Source: Flavimarina sp. Hel_I_48 (GTDB taxonomy: Bacteria > Bacteroidota > Bacteroidia > Flavobacteriales > Flavobacteriaceae). Taken from it: a stretch of 64,000 nt of DNA. Under the pieces are notes generated by a model. It was given only the letters and a program-made list of their open reading frames with translations, searched no databases and had not been told where the DNA came from. This document shows positions 35,588 to 44,571 of the stretch, in pieces. The translations under genes were made by a program, and so were the position numbers. The first letter of the stretch is position 1; every line of letters starts with the position of its first letter. The stretch spans positions 1,365,001-1,429,000 of the forward strand of contig NZ_JPOL01000002.1 of NCBI RefSeq assembly GCF_000733945.1. Reading direction: 5' to 3'.

Positions 35588-35872
35588 ATGGCACTATCTA
35601 ACAACGACATTTTTAAAAAATTACGTGTAGCCCATAAACTGCGCGATGATGATATTGTAAAAATTTGCAGCCTTGTGGATTTTTCGGTATCAAAAAGTGA
35701 ACTGGGAGCAATTTTTAGGCATGAAAGCCATCCCAAATATGTGGAATGTGGTGATCAGTTTCTACGAAATTTCCTTAACGGACTCGTGATTCACATGCGC
35801 GGCCCTATGCCAGAGAAAAAGCCGAAAGCACCTTCAAAACCCAAAAGACCAAAATCCCAGGATAATAAATAA
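35588..35872 (+). CDS. DUF1456 protein with one repeat
   Basis: 94 residues. Residues 3-69 match one DUF1456 unit (NDIFKKLRVAHKLRDDDIVK ... ELGAIFRHESHPKYVECGDQ ... FLRNFLNGLVIHMRG). The E. coli homolog YehS has two such units in about 156 residues. Here the second is replaced by a short Lys/Pro-rich tail (PEKKPKAPSKPKRPKS) that could bind nucleic acid. The function is unknown. It is transcribed from its own promoter. Confidence 0.8.
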   Translation: MALSNNDIFKKLRVAHKLRDDDIVKICSLVDFSVSKSELGAIFRHESHPKYVECGDQFLRNFLNGLVIHMRGPMPEKKPKAPSKPKRPKSQDNK

Positions 35873-36015
35873 GGTTTAAGGTTTTCATAAGAGAGATTTT
35901 CAGCTTAAAAAACTACTTTTCAAGCATTATAGGAAGTTTTTCCCAAAAGTTTACGGTCGTATGCTTTGCTATGGATTAACGTTTTCCTAAACATTTTTGT
36001 ACTTTATTTTAAACT

Positions 36016-37245
36016 ATGATTGAAGAAACTAATATAGAATATGAAAGGACGGTTCTCATTGGCTTGATCACACAATATCAAGACGCAGATAAGTCCAAAG
36101 AATATATGGATGAGCTTGAATTTCTTGCTTATACCGCAGGCGGGGAAGTTTATACCCGTTTCACCCAAAAACTGGAAAGACCTGATCCCAAAACGTTTTT
36201 GGGAAGTGGTAAAATTGACGAAATACGTGCATACGTTGAACAACACGAGATAGGAACGGCAATTTTTGATGATGAACTGAGTCCGGCGCAGCAAAAGAAC
36301 ATTGAAAAAATACTCAAGTGCAAGATCGTAGACCGCACAAACCTTATCCTTGATATTTTTGCACAGCGCGCGCAGACCAGTTATTCCCGCACCCAGGTAG
36401 AACTCGCGCAATATGAATATTTATTGCCGCGCCTTGCCGGTATGTGGACACACTTAGAGCGTCAGCGAGGTGGTATAGGAATGCGCGGGCCTGGTGAAAC
36501 GGAGATCGAGACTGACCGTCGTATTGTGCGTGACCGTATCTCATTACTCAAGAAAAAGATCGAGAAAATTGACAAGCAGCAAGAAGTGCAGCGCGGTAAT
36601 CGTGGCGCATTGATACGTGTTGCTCTTGTAGGCTATACTAACGTGGGAAAATCCACTTTGATGAATGCCATTAGTAAGAGTGATGTTTTTGTACAGAACA
36701 AACTTTTTGCGACATTAGATACAACGGTGCGCAAGGTGGTGATAAAAAACCTCCCTTTTCTGTTGAGCGATACGGTAGGTTTTATAAGGAAACTGCCCAC
36801 CCAATTAGTAGAATCTTTTAAAAGTACGCTTGACGAAGTGCGTGAAGCTGATTTGTTACTCCACGTTGTCGATATCTCACATCCCGAATTTGAAGATCAT
36901 ATTGCTTCGGTGAACCAGATTCTTGATGAGATCAAAAGTTCTGACAAGCCTACATTGATGGTTTTCAACAAAATTGATGCTTATGAGCATAAAACCATTG
37001 AAGAGGATGATCTGGTTACAGAGCGCACGACAGAGCATTACACCTTAAAGGAATGGGAACGCACGTGGATGAACCGGGTGGGAGATGATGCCATATTTAT
37101 TTCGGCTCTTAAGAAAAAATCGCTCAAAGATTTTAAACGGAAGGTTTATGAGCGCGTGCGCGAATTGCATGTGACCCGTTTCCCTTACAACAACTTCCTG
37201 TATCCCGACTACGACACGTACACGGAAGGGGAAGAAGAAGAATAA
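36016..37245 (+). CDS. hflX: Ribosome-associated GTPase HflX
   Basis: 409 residues. The N-terminal HflX domain (TYLGSGK-like FLGSGKIDEI, DDELSPAQQKNIE, DRTNLILDIFAQRAQT) is followed by the GTPase domain: P-loop GYTNVGKSTLMN, switch II DTVGFIRKLP, NKID. It splits or rescues stalled 70S/50S ribosomes under stress. The C-terminus ends in acidic EGEEEE. It is followed by a strong terminator shared with the convergent suf-cluster strand. Confidence 0.96.
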   Translation: MIEETNIEYERTVLIGLITQYQDADKSKEYMDELEFLAYTAGGEVYTRFTQKLERPDPKTFLGSGKIDEIRAYVEQHEIGTAIFDDELSPAQQKNIEKILKCKIVDRTNLILDIFAQRAQTSYSRTQVELAQYEYLLPRLAGMWTHLERQRGGIGMRGPGETEIETDRRIVRDRISLLKKKIEKIDKQQEVQRGNRGALIRVALVGYTNVGKSTLMNAISKSDVFVQNKLFATLDTTVRKVVIKNLPFLLSDTVGFIRKLPTQLVESFKSTLDEVREADLLLHVVDISHPEFEDHIASVNQILDEIKSSDKPTLMVFNKIDAYEHKTIEEDDLVTERTTEHYTLKEWERTWMNRVGDDAIFISALKKKSLKDFKRKVYERVRELHVTRFPYNNFLYPDYDTYTEGEEEE

Positions 37246-37285
37246 ATACGGTAAAAAGTATTGCAATAATTACCAATTAAGCATA

Positions 37286-37323
37286 AAAAACGCCCGATTT
37301 CCAGTTGAAAATCGGGCGTTTTT
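37286..37323. terminator. Bidirectional terminator between hflX and the suf-strand operon
   Basis: Stem AAAACGCCCGATTT / AAATCGGGCGTTTT with A-run on the left and T-run on the right, so it serves both hflX and the DUF3078 gene that ends at 37359. Confidence 0.9.
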
Positions 37324-37358
37324 GTTGTTTTTACCTTGTACAGCAAAACTATATTTTC

Positions 37359-38291
37359 TTAGAATTTATAATTCAATCCCAGCAAATAATAGGTTTGTAA
37401 TTTATTATCTACGTTGTCAAACGTAACATCAGGATCTGGAGTACTTTGCTTGTTTCGCGCGTAATCCAGTGCTTCCGCTTTGTTATCGCGCATACCAAAT
37501 TCAAAACCAACACCTATATTTTTCCATAGAGTATAACCGAAAGCGTTTATCCAGGTAAAATTGGAAAAATCCGAATTCTTGTAGCTCTGAAAGGCAGATA
37601 AATTCGATTTAAAGGAGATTGCTCCAATTTCACGGGTATAATCCACCAGAAACTTTGCACCTAAAGTGGATTCATAAATATTCTCTCCCTGACTAAAAAC
37701 AATATTATAGTTGAGCGGGTTTACGGTCACCGTAAGATTGTCCAACGGCGTCCATGTACCACCCAGACCCAGATCTAAATAGCCAGGATCATTAAAGTTA
37801 GATAAGATTGTAGTCCTGTATTCCCCCAATGCAGATATGGCAAATTTTTCGGTCAGTTTATAACCGTATAATGAGGATACATTAAAAACGTCTGTTGATT
37901 CCTGAAAACTATCATCATCAGTAGGATCATCCTGATCATCAAATTTTACCCAGGCAATATTCACATTCAAAGCATTGCGCCAGAAGTATTTTGGTTCTTT
38001 AAGATTTGCAAACGCATTGACCGTAAAGCCTATATTTCCTGCGGAAACATTAGGAGTTCCCTGTGAATACCAGTTGTTAAAACCAGAGAAACTACCACCG
38101 ATTGTTCCAAAGGCGCCTAATTTCCAACCCGGAAGGTTATCAATTTGTTTTTGAAGGGCATTGACGCGTTTCTCAATCGCCGAAATGGAATCCTTTTTTT
38201 CTTTTTTAGCTGCTTTGAGCTCTTGTTCTGTTTGTGCAAAAGAGAAGCTTACCGCAAATAATAAAAAGAAGCTAAGTACAATATTTTTCAT
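37359..38291 (-). CDS. DUF3078 outer-membrane protein
   Basis: 310 residues: signal peptide (to SFAQ), a Lys/Glu coiled-coil stretch (TEQELKAAKKEKKDSISAIE...), then GWKLGAFGTIGGSFSGFNNW and a series of amphipathic strands ending YYLLGLNYKF, an outer-membrane barrel of DUF3078. The function is unknown. It lies last on the suf strand, 72 bp after the DUF2480 gene, and may have its own promoter. Confidence 0.82.
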   Translation of the reverse strand: MKNIVLSFFLLFAVSFSFAQTEQELKAAKKEKKDSISAIEKRVNALQKQIDNLPGWKLGAFGTIGGSFSGFNNWYSQGTPNVSAGNIGFTVNAFANLKEPKYFWRNALNVNIAWVKFDDQDDPTDDDSFQESTDVFNVSSLYGYKLTEKFAISALGEYRTTILSNFNDPGYLDLGLGGTWTPLDNLTVTVNPLNYNIVFSQGENIYESTLGAKFLVDYTREIGAISFKSNLSAFQSYKNSDFSNFTWINAFGYTLWKNIGVGFEFGMRDNKAEALDYARNKQSTPDPDVTFDNVDNKLQTYYLLGLNYKF

Positions 38292-38363
38292 GGAAAGTGT
38301 TAAGATGTATACTTCTGCAAAAATCCTTTATTTATTGACTTGATCAAAGGATATTCAAGCTTT

Positions 38364-38867
38364 TTACTTTTTTTTATATAATGGGACGGCAGAACAAGCC
38401 TCACCAAACATTAAGCTCTTTACCACTGGTTGTAATTTTTGCAGGAGTTCCAGGTAAGCGTTTTCCGGTACGGGTTTATTCGTACAACCTTTTATAATGA
38501 TTAGCTGATCGCGATATTTTTCTACATCTATTCGATCAATCAAGGTGGAAAAAAGACGTGTTTCCAGTTCTACTTTGTCCCCTTTCACCACGTATTTTGC
38601 ATAAGGTGCGAGATGTGCTGTAACAAGCATAAAAGCCCAGGCGGGCAAGATTGCATCTGCACTGCAATAAAGCGCAATATAATTGCCTTCATGCTGCGTC
38701 CAGTCATACTTTTTAAGCTGCTCCCTGAAATCCTTTTCCCTAAGAATAAAACCTTCGTATAACCATTGCGATATATCAATAGTTTCACGTTTTCCTTCAG
38801 GATATAAGTCCTCAAGGTTAAAGGTGATTAGCTTGCTGTCTGCAACGCGGTTTACGATTTCGTTCAT
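38364..38867 (-). CDS. DUF2480 protein (suf-cluster accessory)
   Basis: 167-residue cytosolic protein, DUF2480: NRVADSKLITFNLEDLYPEG, IDISQWLYEGFILREKDFRE, IALYCSADAILPAWAFMLVT and a C-terminal KGCTNKPVPENAYLELL. The family is restricted to Bacteroidota and commonly encoded beside suf genes. Its role in Fe-S assembly is suggested only by location. It starts 8 bp after the DUF59 gene. Confidence 0.85.
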   Translation of the reverse strand: MNEIVNRVADSKLITFNLEDLYPEGKRETIDISQWLYEGFILREKDFREQLKKYDWTQHEGNYIALYCSADAILPAWAFMLVTAHLAPYAKYVVKGDKVELETRLFSTLIDRIDVEKYRDQLIIIKGCTNKPVPENAYLELLQKLQPVVKSLMFGEACSAVPLYKKK

Positions 38868-38875
38868 TTGGGATT

Positions 38876-39205
38876 TTATAAAAGTCCTAATTCAAGTTTA
38901 GCTTCATCACTCATCAAATCCTGCGTCCATGGTGGGTCAAAAGTAATTTCAACCTCACAGTCCTTCACTTTTTCTATCGTTTTCACCTTCTCCTCTACTT
39001 CCAGCGGAAGGGTTTCTGCCACGGGACAGTTGGGCGTTGTAAGTGTCATTAGGATTTTTGTTTCATAATCTTCATTGACAAAAACATCGTAAATCAATCC
39101 CAGTTCATAAATATCAACGGGAATTTCAGGATCATAAATCGTCTTTAATACGCGTACAACTTTCTCTCCCAGCTCTTGTGTATCTAATTCTTTTAATTCG
39201 CTCAT
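38876..39205 (-). CDS. MIP18/DUF59 Fe-S assembly protein (SufT-like)
   Basis: 109 residues with the DUF59 core: VLKTIYDPEIPVDIYELGLI, the TLTTPNCPVAETLP segment with the conserved reactive Cys, and EITFDPPWTQDLMSDEAKLEL. SufT/MIP18 proteins help to mature or transfer Fe-S clusters. It is embedded in the suf cluster with short spacers on both sides. Confidence 0.93.
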   Translation of the reverse strand: MSELKELDTQELGEKVVRVLKTIYDPEIPVDIYELGLIYDVFVNEDYETKILMTLTTPNCPVAETLPLEVEEKVKTIEKVKDCEVEITFDPPWTQDLMSDEAKLELGLL

Positions 39206-39216
39206 AATGTAAGATC

Positions 39217-39576
39217 TTAATCGGTTTTAAATTTTGTTTTAAGCGCACGCTCTGTACTCATAAATATAAATACAGCAGCACTTAGTATAGGTATGGTTAT
39301 GATTAGGTTTTGTGTCAGGCTTTCAAATCGCTCCCAATCAATAAATACGGCAAACAAGCTCAATAGCACCAAAAATATACCGGCTTTTATCATTTGAAGG
39401 GCTGAAAAACGCTGAGCAAAATCCCAATTTGCCTGGCCTTTTCTGGAACGCTTTGTCCTATACCCATAAAAAAGATTGATTTTTCCCGGTGGGAAAATAA
39501 GCATGAAAAGGCCAATAATAGCAAAGATGCCACCGCAGGATATTAGTGCCGCAAATACGTTGCTATTTAAGTCCAT
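39217..39576 (-). CDS. SdpI/YfhL-like membrane protein
   Basis: 119 residues, three to four hydrophobic helices. The loop FPPGKINLFYGYRTKRSRKG, followed by NWDFAQRFSA, is the SdpI-family signature (named for the B. subtilis immunity protein to the SdpC toxin). No toxin gene is nearby, so the role is unclear. Position between sufE and the DUF59 gene suggests cotranscription with suf. Confidence 0.82.
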   Translation of the reverse strand: MDLNSNVFAALISCGGIFAIIGLFMLIFPPGKINLFYGYRTKRSRKGQANWDFAQRFSALQMIKAGIFLVLLSLFAVFIDWERFESLTQNLIITIPILSAAVFIFMSTERALKTKFKTD

Positions 39577-39582
39577 CGTCGT

Positions 39583-40008
39583 TTAATCTAATTGTGTCTG
39601 GTAAGCGATTGCATACAGCTTAATTTGCTTAATCATACTTACCAGTCCATTGGCCCTTGTGGGCGATAAATGTTCTTTCAACCCTATTTTGTCAATAAAT
39701 GCGGTATCCGCATCCAGAATTTCTTTAGGGGGCTGTCCAGAAAAGGTACGTATTAAAATGGCGATTATACCTTTAGTAATGATCGCGTCGCTATCTGCGG
39801 TAAAAGCCACCTTTCCTTCTTCCATATCAGCATGAACCCATACTTTGCTCTGGCAACCTTTGATGATATATTCTTCGGTTTTATACTTCTCGTTGATAAG
39901 TGGAAGCGATTTCCCAAGTTCTATCATGTATTCATACCGCTCCATCCAGTCGTCAAACATGGCAAACTCATCAACAATCTCGTTTTGTATTTCCTGTATA
40001 CTGCTCAT
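39583..40008 (-). CDS. sufE: SufE-family cysteine desulfurase activator
   Basis: 141 residues. SufE takes persulfide sulfur from SufS; the acceptor Cys is in EYIIKGCQSKVWVHAD. Other landmarks are FDDWMERYEYMIELGKSLP, FSGQPPKEIL and LSPTRANGLVSMI. It overlaps the preceding lipoprotein gene by 4 bp (ATGA) and is encoded on the sufS strand. Confidence 0.96.
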   Translation of the reverse strand: MSSIQEIQNEIVDEFAMFDDWMERYEYMIELGKSLPLINEKYKTEEYIIKGCQSKVWVHADMEEGKVAFTADSDAIITKGIIAILIRTFSGQPPKEILDADTAFIDKIGLKEHLSPTRANGLVSMIKQIKLYAIAYQTQLD

Positions 40009-40661
40009 TCTTCTGTTTTAAGGCTAGCCGTAAGTACGGTCTCGTCACCTTTCATTAAATTCAATTGATCCTGCTTCAACGTAAAGTGATCAACCTGATT
40101 CATTGCCTGAAAAAAATCCCTTTCAAGTTCTGGCTTTTCGCACATCATTTTTGTGGTTGCCGCCTGTGAAAATTTTATTTTTTCACCACTTGTTGTAAAA
40201 GTACCCATAAACCTGTTGCAGATCCCTTTACCACTAACCTGTCCTTCTTTTGCATTAAATTTCATTTCCATGGCACGGTCAGCGACAGATTGCCCCATAA
40301 AGGTAGCGATACTAAAATTCCCCTTAAGGCTTAAATCATCCTGTCCCATTTTGGTTTTATCAAGTATGCGTTTTAGGGTGTATTTTAAATGTGATGCATC
40401 TGCAGGACTATCTTTTGCCTGTTCTTTTTCAACTTCCAAGGTGTAAACATATCCTGGTTCATAATCGAAACCCTCTATATTTCCGTAGAATTGCTCCCAG
40501 GTTGCGGTACTGTCTTTTTTGACCTGAAGGCAGTCCTGAGCAGATTCTCCCGTACATGGAACTTTTGAAGAACCAACAATCAGGGTTTCCGTAGAGATGC
40601 CTCCGCAGGAAATGCAGAACAGACAAATGATAAGCACTACAAAGAAATTTCTCATTCGCAT
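40005..40661 (-). CDS. DUF4377-META domain lipoprotein
   Basis: 218 residues: lipobox signal (FFVVLIICLFCISC), a DUF4377 domain (WEQFYGNIEGFDYEPGYVYT) and a C-terminal META/HslJ domain (GKGICNRFMGTFTTSGEKIK, TTKMMCEKPELERDFFQAMN). META-domain lipoproteins are linked to stress and envelope defence, but no mechanism is established. It sits between sufS (52 bp upstream) and sufE (4-bp overlap). Confidence 0.85.
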   Translation of the reverse strand: MRMRNFFVVLIICLFCISCGGISTETLIVGSSKVPCTGESAQDCLQVKKDSTATWEQFYGNIEGFDYEPGYVYTLEVEKEQAKDSPADASHLKYTLKRILDKTKMGQDDLSLKGNFSIATFMGQSVADRAMEMKFNAKEGQVSGKGICNRFMGTFTTSGEKIKFSQAATTKMMCEKPELERDFFQAMNQVDHFTLKQDQLNLMKGDETVLTASLKTEE

Positions 40662-40713
40662 ATATTAGTCATATTGAATTTAGGTGTCGCCCCCGGGTAT
40701 GATCTAAAGCATT

Positions 40714-41952
40714 TTATCTCAGCATGTTCAGTGCACGTTTCAGCGCTGTAATCATAACGTCAATTTCTTCTTTGGTATTATAAAAAGCAAACGAAGCACG
40801 TACCGTACCGGGAATTTTATAATAATCCATAATGGGCTGCGCACAATGATGTCCCGTCCGCACCGCTATACCCAGTTTATCAAGGATGGTACCAATATCG
40901 TAGGGATGAATTTCATCAACATTAAAGGAAATTACCGCTGTTTTTTCTTTGGCTTCGCCAAAAATGCGCATGCCCTCAATTTTCTTCAGTTCATTCGTCC
41001 CGTAAACCAATAACTCATGCTCATATGCGGCTATAGCATCAAAACCTATGGCATTCATATAATCCAGCGCTGCGCCAAAGGCGATACCCCCACAAATATT
41101 AGGCGTCCCCGCTTCAAATTTATGCGGAAGTCCAGCATAGGTTGTTTTTTCAAATGTTACGGTCGCGATCATTTCACCGCCCCCTTGATATGGTGGTAGT
41201 TTTGTAAGCCATTCTTCTTTACCGTACAGCACGCCCACACCCGTAGGCCCGCACATTTTATGCGCTGAAGCTACGTAGAAGTCGGCATCAAGTGCTTGCA
41301 CGTCTGCTTTTACATGTGGTGCAGCCTGTGCCCCGTCTATAAGTACGGCACCTCCCACGGCATGCGTCTTATCAATAATTTCCTTGATGGGATTTACGGT
41401 ACCCAGTGCATTACTTACATGATTTACAAAAACCAGTTTTACATCCTCGGTGATCGTAGCGTTGAAAGCAACCATATCCAGTTCACCGGAATGCTTCATG
41501 GGGATCACCTTTAACACGGCTCCTGATTTTTCACAAAGCATTTGCCAGGGTACGATGTTGCTATGATGTTCCATCGCGGAAACCAATATCACATCTCCCT
41601 TTCCTATTAAATTGGCAAAACCCGCTGCAACCATATTGATCCCATGAGTCGTTCCTGATGTGAAAATAATCTCATAGGGATTTTTTGCATTAAAATGCTT
41701 TTGGATCTTGATCCTCGCCTGCTCATAAGCATCTGTTGCTTCCTGTGACAAGGCGTGAACCCCACGGTGAATATTGGCATTATAGTGCGAGTAATAATCT
41801 ACAATCGCATCAATAACCTGCTGGGGGGTTTGTGAAGTTGCGGCATTGTCAAAATAAACCAATGGATTACCATTGACCTTGCGCGTTAAAATAGGGAAAT
41901 CACTACGGATTTTCTCCACTGGAAAAGTGCGGGGTTCTTGTATGGTATTCAT
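40714..41952 (-). CDS. sufS: Cysteine desulfurase SufS
   Basis: 412-residue PLP enzyme that removes sulfur from cysteine for Fe-S assembly. Group II features: YFDNAATSQTPQ, THGINMVA, the PLP His in AMEHHSNIVPW, the Schiff-base Lys in VASAHKMCGPTG, and the catalytic Cys in RTGHHCAQPIMDYY in the short, ordered loop typical of SufS. It depends on SufE, encoded two genes downstream. Confidence 0.97.
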   Translation of the reverse strand: MNTIQEPRTFPVEKIRSDFPILTRKVNGNPLVYFDNAATSQTPQQVIDAIVDYYSHYNANIHRGVHALSQEATDAYEQARIKIQKHFNAKNPYEIIFTSGTTHGINMVAAGFANLIGKGDVILVSAMEHHSNIVPWQMLCEKSGAVLKVIPMKHSGELDMVAFNATITEDVKLVFVNHVSNALGTVNPIKEIIDKTHAVGGAVLIDGAQAAPHVKADVQALDADFYVASAHKMCGPTGVGVLYGKEEWLTKLPPYQGGGEMIATVTFEKTTYAGLPHKFEAGTPNICGGIAFGAALDYMNAIGFDAIAAYEHELLVYGTNELKKIEGMRIFGEAKEKTAVISFNVDEIHPYDIGTILDKLGIAVRTGHHCAQPIMDYYKIPGTVRASFAFYNTKEEIDVMITALKRALNMLR

Positions 41953-42035
41953 GAATTTAGTTTACTCAGATTATCATTCTTTTTACTCTAAAAACCGATA
42001 AAAAGGGCTGAAAACAACCCTAAATAACCGTTTTT

Positions 42036-43349
42036 TTAGACATCAAAACCAATATGAACACCAATCTTATTGGCGATCAATTTTGTTATCCTGGTTTTAA
42101 TCTGTGGTATTTTTACGCTTTCCAGTACGGTATTGGCGAAGGCATACATCAACAAAGCCCTGGCCTCTTTTTTGCCGATACCGCGGGAGCGCATATAAAA
42201 AAGAGCACTCTCGTCAAGTTGACCAATAGTGCAACCGTGCGAACAACGTACATCATCTGCAAATATTTCCAGCTGCGGTTTTGAATTTATGGTCGCTTTA
42301 TCACTTACCAGAATATTATTGTTGCTTTGGTAAGCATTGATCTTTTGTGCGATTTTATCTACCAGTACTTTACCATTAAAAACACCGGTAGAGCGATCAT
42401 CAAAAATACCTTTATAATCCTGATGGCTTTCACAGTTGGGCTGAATATGGTGCACGAGCGTATTGTGATCTACGTGCTGCTTACCTTCAATAATCGTAAC
42501 CCCTTTTAAAATGGAATTGATGTGTTCCCCATTCTGATAAAAATTGAGGTTGTTACGCGTTAATTTTCCACCAAAAGAAAAGGTATGTACCGAAACTTCA
42601 CTATTGTCCCGCTGATCAATATGGGTATTATCAATAAGCGAAGCTTCTTCTTTATCGTTCTGTATTTTGTAATAATCAACCATGGCCCGTTTACCGGCAT
42701 GGATTTCAGTCACTGAATTTGTAAAAACAGCGTTATTACCTAAGCTTTGGTGCCGTTCAATAATCTGAACTTCAGTATTTTCTTCGGCAATAATGAGATT
42801 ACGGGGCTGCAGCATAAAATTAGCCTCGTTCCCGGTAGCCAGATGGATGATCTGTATAGGCTTGTTTACCGCCTTTCCCTTTGGAATATAAATATAGGCG
42901 CCTTCTTTTGCAAAGGCGGTATTTAGGGATGTCAGGCTGCTTTCTTTAGCGATCTTGTTGTAATATACATCTATGACCGGTTTGTATTTTGCTTTATCAA
43001 GTGCGGAACTCAACAGGCAAATATCTACACCATCATGGGTCGTTTCAGATAAGTAAGAGCTGTAAACGCCATCAATAAAGACAATTTTATAGGTGTCAAT
43101 ATCATGAATGAAATATTTCTTGACATCCTTAAATTCTATGGTATCTTCTGTAGCCGGAGTTATACTAAAATCATTTTTGACAATGCTGTTAAGTGAAGTA
43201 TACTTCCAGTCTTCATCTTTTTTAGTCGGAAACCCCTGGGATTCAAAATTGCGTATGGATTTGTCCCGCAATTCGCTCATGGAATTGTTGAGATCCATAT
43301 TTTCCTGATAGGCCAAATAAGATGATAGTAATTTATCTTTTAAATTCAT
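42036..43349 (-). CDS. sufD: Fe-S cluster scaffold subunit SufD
   Basis: 437 residues: N-terminal helical part with FPTKKDEDWKYTSLNSIVKN, then a right-handed beta-helix core (IVIERHQSLGNNAVFTNSVT-like repeats) and the C-terminal UPF0051 motif DDVRCSHGCTIGQLDESALF YMRSRGI. It partners SufB and SufC in the scaffold complex. It lies between sufC and sufS with short gaps. Confidence 0.97.
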   Translation of the reverse strand: MNLKDKLLSSYLAYQENMDLNNSMSELRDKSIRNFESQGFPTKKDEDWKYTSLNSIVKNDFSITPATEDTIEFKDVKKYFIHDIDTYKIVFIDGVYSSYLSETTHDGVDICLLSSALDKAKYKPVIDVYYNKIAKESSLTSLNTAFAKEGAYIYIPKGKAVNKPIQIIHLATGNEANFMLQPRNLIIAEENTEVQIIERHQSLGNNAVFTNSVTEIHAGKRAMVDYYKIQNDKEEASLIDNTHIDQRDNSEVSVHTFSFGGKLTRNNLNFYQNGEHINSILKGVTIIEGKQHVDHNTLVHHIQPNCESHQDYKGIFDDRSTGVFNGKVLVDKIAQKINAYQSNNNILVSDKATINSKPQLEIFADDVRCSHGCTIGQLDESALFYMRSRGIGKKEARALLMYAFANTVLESVKIPQIKTRITKLIANKIGVHIGFDV

Positions 43350-43414
43350 TGTATTTGTTTTAATAGCACTGAAAAATGCGTGAAAAAGGGCGTTTTTATA
43401 TCAAAAACACCACT

Positions 43415-44167
43415 TTATGCGGTAAGTTCTGCTTTTACCCAGTCGTACCCTTTTTCCTCTAATTCATATGCAAGTTCCTTACCACCAGATTTTACAATCC
43501 TTCCTTCAATCATAACGTGCACGAAGTCAGGAACGATATATTCCAGTAAACGCTGGTAGTGCGTGATCACGAGAATGGATTTATCTGCAGCGCGCAATTT
43601 ATTCACGCCACTGGCCACAATGCGCAAAGCATCAATATCCAGTCCTGAATCTGTTTCATCAAGAATAGCCAACTTGGGATCAAGCATGGCCATTTGGAAA
43701 ATCTCATTTCTCTTCTTCTCCCCGCCCGAAAATCCTTCATTTAAGGAACGTGCCAGGAATTTGCGATCCATATCAAGCAATTCAGACTTTTCACGGATAA
43801 GCTTTAGCATTTCGCTTGCCGGCATATCCTCAAGACCTTTAGCTTTTCGGGTTTGATTAATAGCTGTTTTTATAAAATTTGTAACCGAAACACCAGGGAT
43901 TTCAATAGGATATTGAAACGATAGAAACAAACCTTTGTGGGCACGTTCTTCCGCATCAAGTTCAAGAAGGGACTCCCCTTCAAAAAGCACTTCACCTCCA
44001 GATACCTCATATTCCTCTTTACCGGCAATGACAGAAGAAAGTGTGCTCTTACCAGAACCATTAGGTCCCATAATAGCGTGTACTTCACCAGCATTAATTT
44101 CTAGATCAATACCGTTTAATATCTGTTTGCCTTCAATCCCGGCACTTAAATTCTTTACTTGTAGCAT
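43415..44167 (-). CDS. sufC: Fe-S assembly ATPase SufC
   Basis: 250-residue ABC-type ATPase of the SufBCD scaffold. Walker [19 protein letters not shown]-loop [10 protein letters not shown], signature [13 protein letters not shown], Walker [13 protein letters not shown], and the H-loop [12 protein letters not shown]. SufC has no membrane domain and energises SufB-SufD. The 56-bp gap upstream separates it from an inserted lipoprotein gene. Confidence 0.97.
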   Translation of the reverse strand: MLQVKNLSAGIEGKQILNGIDLEINAGEVHAIMGPNGSGKSTLSSVIAGKEEYEVSGGEVLFEGESLLELDAEERAHKGLFLSFQYPIEIPGVSVTNFIKTAINQTRKAKGLEDMPASEMLKLIREKSELLDMDRKFLARSLNEGFSGGEKKRNEIFQMAMLDPKLAILDETDSGLDIDALRIVASGVNKLRAADKSILVITHYQRLLEYIVPDFVHVMIEGRIVKSGGKELAYELEEKGYDWVKAELTA

Positions 44168-44223
44168 ATATTCTTGCTTTGTGAGCAGTCTGGACTGCCC
44201 GTAATTTTAATTTATTTACTCTT

Positions 44224-44571
44224 TTATTTTGTGTTGCTCACTTTTTCCTGCCGAACCTTTAGGGATCCTACAGCAATGATTTTGTCAACCTTAACGATGG
44301 TGTCCCACCCTTCTGTGTTTTTTTCTTTTTCGTGCAAACTTCCTTCTATAATGATGGGAACCATATCAAAATCCCCATTTTTAAAAGCAGCTGCCTCTTT
44401 TGCCAATTGCATGGTCATACTGTCTATTTCAACACCATAAATAAAATCCTCACCTTTAATAACTGCTGAATCAGCGATATAAATAAAATCTCCTGTTATT
44501 ACATTTTCACGCTTATCGGTACAACTGAAAAGTACGAGAAGAAAGCTACTAACGATGAAAAATTGTTTCAT
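44224..44571 (-). CDS. Small lipoprotein inserted in the suf operon
   Basis: 115 residues: signal and lipobox MKQFFIVSSFLLVLFSC, then a single domain GDFIYIADSAVIKGEDFIYG ... FDMVPIIIEGSLHEKEKNTE ... VDKIIAVGSL that looks like an OB-type beta barrel. I do not recognise a named family. The ATG overlaps the stop of the metallo-beta-lactamase-like gene by 1 nt (TAATG), so the two are coupled and probably form a pair between sufB and sufC. Confidence 0.72.
   Translation of the reverse strand: MKQFFIVSSFLLVLFSCTDKRENVITGDFIYIADSAVIKGEDFIYGVEIDSMTMQLAKEAAAFKNGDFDMVPIIIEGSLHEKEKNTEGWDTIVKVDKIIAVGSLKVRQEKVSNTK

Noticed and set aside
39217..39576. SdpI-like gene as part of a toxin-immunity pair
   Set aside because: No SdpC-like toxin or secretion gene is nearby; the neighbours are suf genes, so immunity is not supported.
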